Source: Burkholderiales bacterium
Lineage (GTDB): Bacteria; Pseudomonadota; Gammaproteobacteria; Burkholderiales; Burkholderiaceae_A
Length of the DNA: 64,000 bases
NCBI GenBank assembly: GCA_027486725.1
Contig: JAIXOP010000011.1
Coordinates: 1 to 64,000 of the forward strand
Direction: 5' to 3'
Each line of letters begins with the position of its first letter. The first letter of the stretch is position 1. The position numbers and the translations under genes were made by a program. Below the pieces are notes generated by a model. It ran no database searches. It was not told the DNA's origin and saw only the letters and a program-made list of their open reading frames with translations. This document shows positions 63,199 to 64,000 of the stretch, in pieces.

Positions 63199-64000
63199 GG
63201 CAGCGCTAGGGCAGTGAGCAGCAGCGACCAGGCCCAGGCCGGTGCCCGGTCGTAGTCGAGCAGGCCCACCCCCACGGCCCAGGCAAAGCCCAGCGCAAGC
63301 GCCAGCATGGCGGGGCCCGTCAGGGCCGAAGCAAGACGGACAAGCCACTGCCACGCGCCCGTGGGTGCAGGCCCTGCACGGGTGCCCTGAAACACCAGGG
63401 CGCGCCGGCCAATGCCGGCAGCCATCCCGCGCAAGACCGAGACGCCGATGGTGGGGGTGAGGGCCACCCCCATGAGGGTTGCGGCAGCGATGTCCGACCA
63501 GCGGCGGTGCGGCTGCTGCATCCGCATCTGCCATGGGCCCAGAACAAGGCGCGCTGCCCAGAAGACTGCCAGCGGCATCCACAGCGCATCCAAGGGCAGG
63601 CCCAACATCCCCGGTCCATCGCCACCCTGCACGATCAGGGCAACAGTCCAAGCCACCGCCGCGATGGAAAACAGGGTGTGAAGCCCGTCGGTCAGCCAGC
63701 CAGCCCAGCCCATCCAAAAATGGTAAGCCTGCCCCGATCGCAGTCCCAGGCGCGGGCGACATCCGTGCGCCGAACTCCAGCCGTGCAGGCAGAGAATCTG
63801 CATGGCGCCCTGGGCCCATCGACTGCGCTGTCGGGCATAGGCAGACACATGGGCTGGCAGTTGGCCTTCGCCCGCAACTCGAGGGCGGTACTCGACCCGA
63901 TGGCCCGCCTGCAATAGCCGCAGCCCCAGCTCGCTGTCCTCGCACAGGGTGGCCGAAGACCACCCACCCACCTCAACCAAGGCAGCCCGTCGGATCAAAC
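63108..64000 (-). CDS. Membrane family-2 glycosyltransferase, C-terminal part (partial)
   Basis: The frame runs in from the window edge and ends at 63108. It shows IRRAALVEVGGW, then the acidic ED of TLCEDSELGLRLL and the QRSRWAQGAM motif typical of processive, cellulose-synthase-like GT2 enzymes, followed by five or six TM helices (for example WMGWAGWLTDGLHTLFSIAA and ATLMGVALTPTIGVSVLRGM). The catalytic N-terminus is beyond the window. It makes an exported or membrane-linked glycan of unknown kind. The last 91 nt overlap the ATP-grasp gene on the other strand. Confidence 0.85.
   Translation of the reverse strand, partial: LIRRAALVEVGGWSSATLCEDSELGLRLLQAGHRVEYRPRVAGEGQLPAHVSAYARQRSRWAQGAMQILCLHGWSSAHGCRPRLGLRSGQAYHFWMGWAGWLTDGLHTLFSIAAVAWTVALIVQGGDGPGMLGLPLDALWMPLAVFWAARLVLGPWQMRMQQPHRRWSDIAAATLMGVALTPTIGVSVLRGMAAGIGRRALVFQGTRAGPAPTGAWQWLVRLASALTGPAMLALALGFAWAVGVGLLDYDRAPAWAWSLLLTALALPYVAASSVGLWAWMASEKGALGQPSKSAAR

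Overview
The window reads as a chromosomal segment of a high-GC betaproteobacterium, most likely in the order Burkholderiales. The gene order supports this: cysS-accA-tilS-lysC-tRNA-Ser; TPR-ppiB-lpxH/cysE-trmJ-suhB; bamC-dapA-trpS; scoAB-pyrG-kdsA-eno-ftsB; and gltX-aroC-leuCDB-asd-truA-trpFBA-accD-folC-SPOR-cvpA-purF-metZ are arrangements typical of that order. Most of the 64 kb is dense housekeeping DNA with many 1-4 nt start/stop overlaps.

Region by region. 1-2060 is accessory DNA: the C-terminal part of a phage holin-like gene, broken at its 5' end by an IS3-family element (about 419-1600) whose orfA carries a frameshift, followed by a decayed reading frame. It ends at a tRNA-Ser(GCU) gene, a plausible integration site. 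2181-6855 (minus strand) holds lysC, tilS, accA and cysS. 6939-15592 (mostly plus) holds a TPR protein, ppiB, lpxH, suhB, mutS, a JmjC ribosomal oxygenase and a small Ala/Pro lipoprotein, with cysE and trmJ opposite. 15662-20606 (minus) holds an MBL hydrolase, bamC, dapA, trpS and RNase AM; gamma carbonic anhydrase and hslO follow on plus. 22112-27800 (minus) is ftsB, eno, kdsA, pyrG and scoBA, divergent from the electron-transfer-flavoprotein dehydrogenase.

30716-36819 is the most distinctive regulatory locus: two abutting LexA (SOS) boxes precede a compact lexA-imuA-imuB-dnaE2 operon, so the SOS repressor and the mutagenic translesion polymerase complex appear to be made from one transcript. 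36816-55324 is an 18 kb minus-strand run of biosynthetic genes (Leu, Trp, Met, Lys/Thr branch, chorismate, folate, purine, malonyl-CoA) plus gltX, truA and cvpA.

55365-61749 is a metal-themed stretch: a DUF2946 protein, a TonB-dependent receptor and a PepSY membrane protein with a His-rich loop, then tRNA-Val(CAC), a Cu/Zn superoxide dismutase lipoprotein, and a TerC-family membrane protein preceded by a clear yybP-ykoY (manganese) riboswitch. The window closes with a stand-alone ATP-grasp enzyme convergent with, and overlapping, a membrane family-2 glycosyltransferase that runs off the edge.

I found no CRISPR array, rRNA or replication origin. The least described items are the ATP-grasp/glycosyltransferase pair, the DUF2946/TonB/PepSY cluster, the decayed reading frame beside the IS, and the lexA-led mutasome operon.
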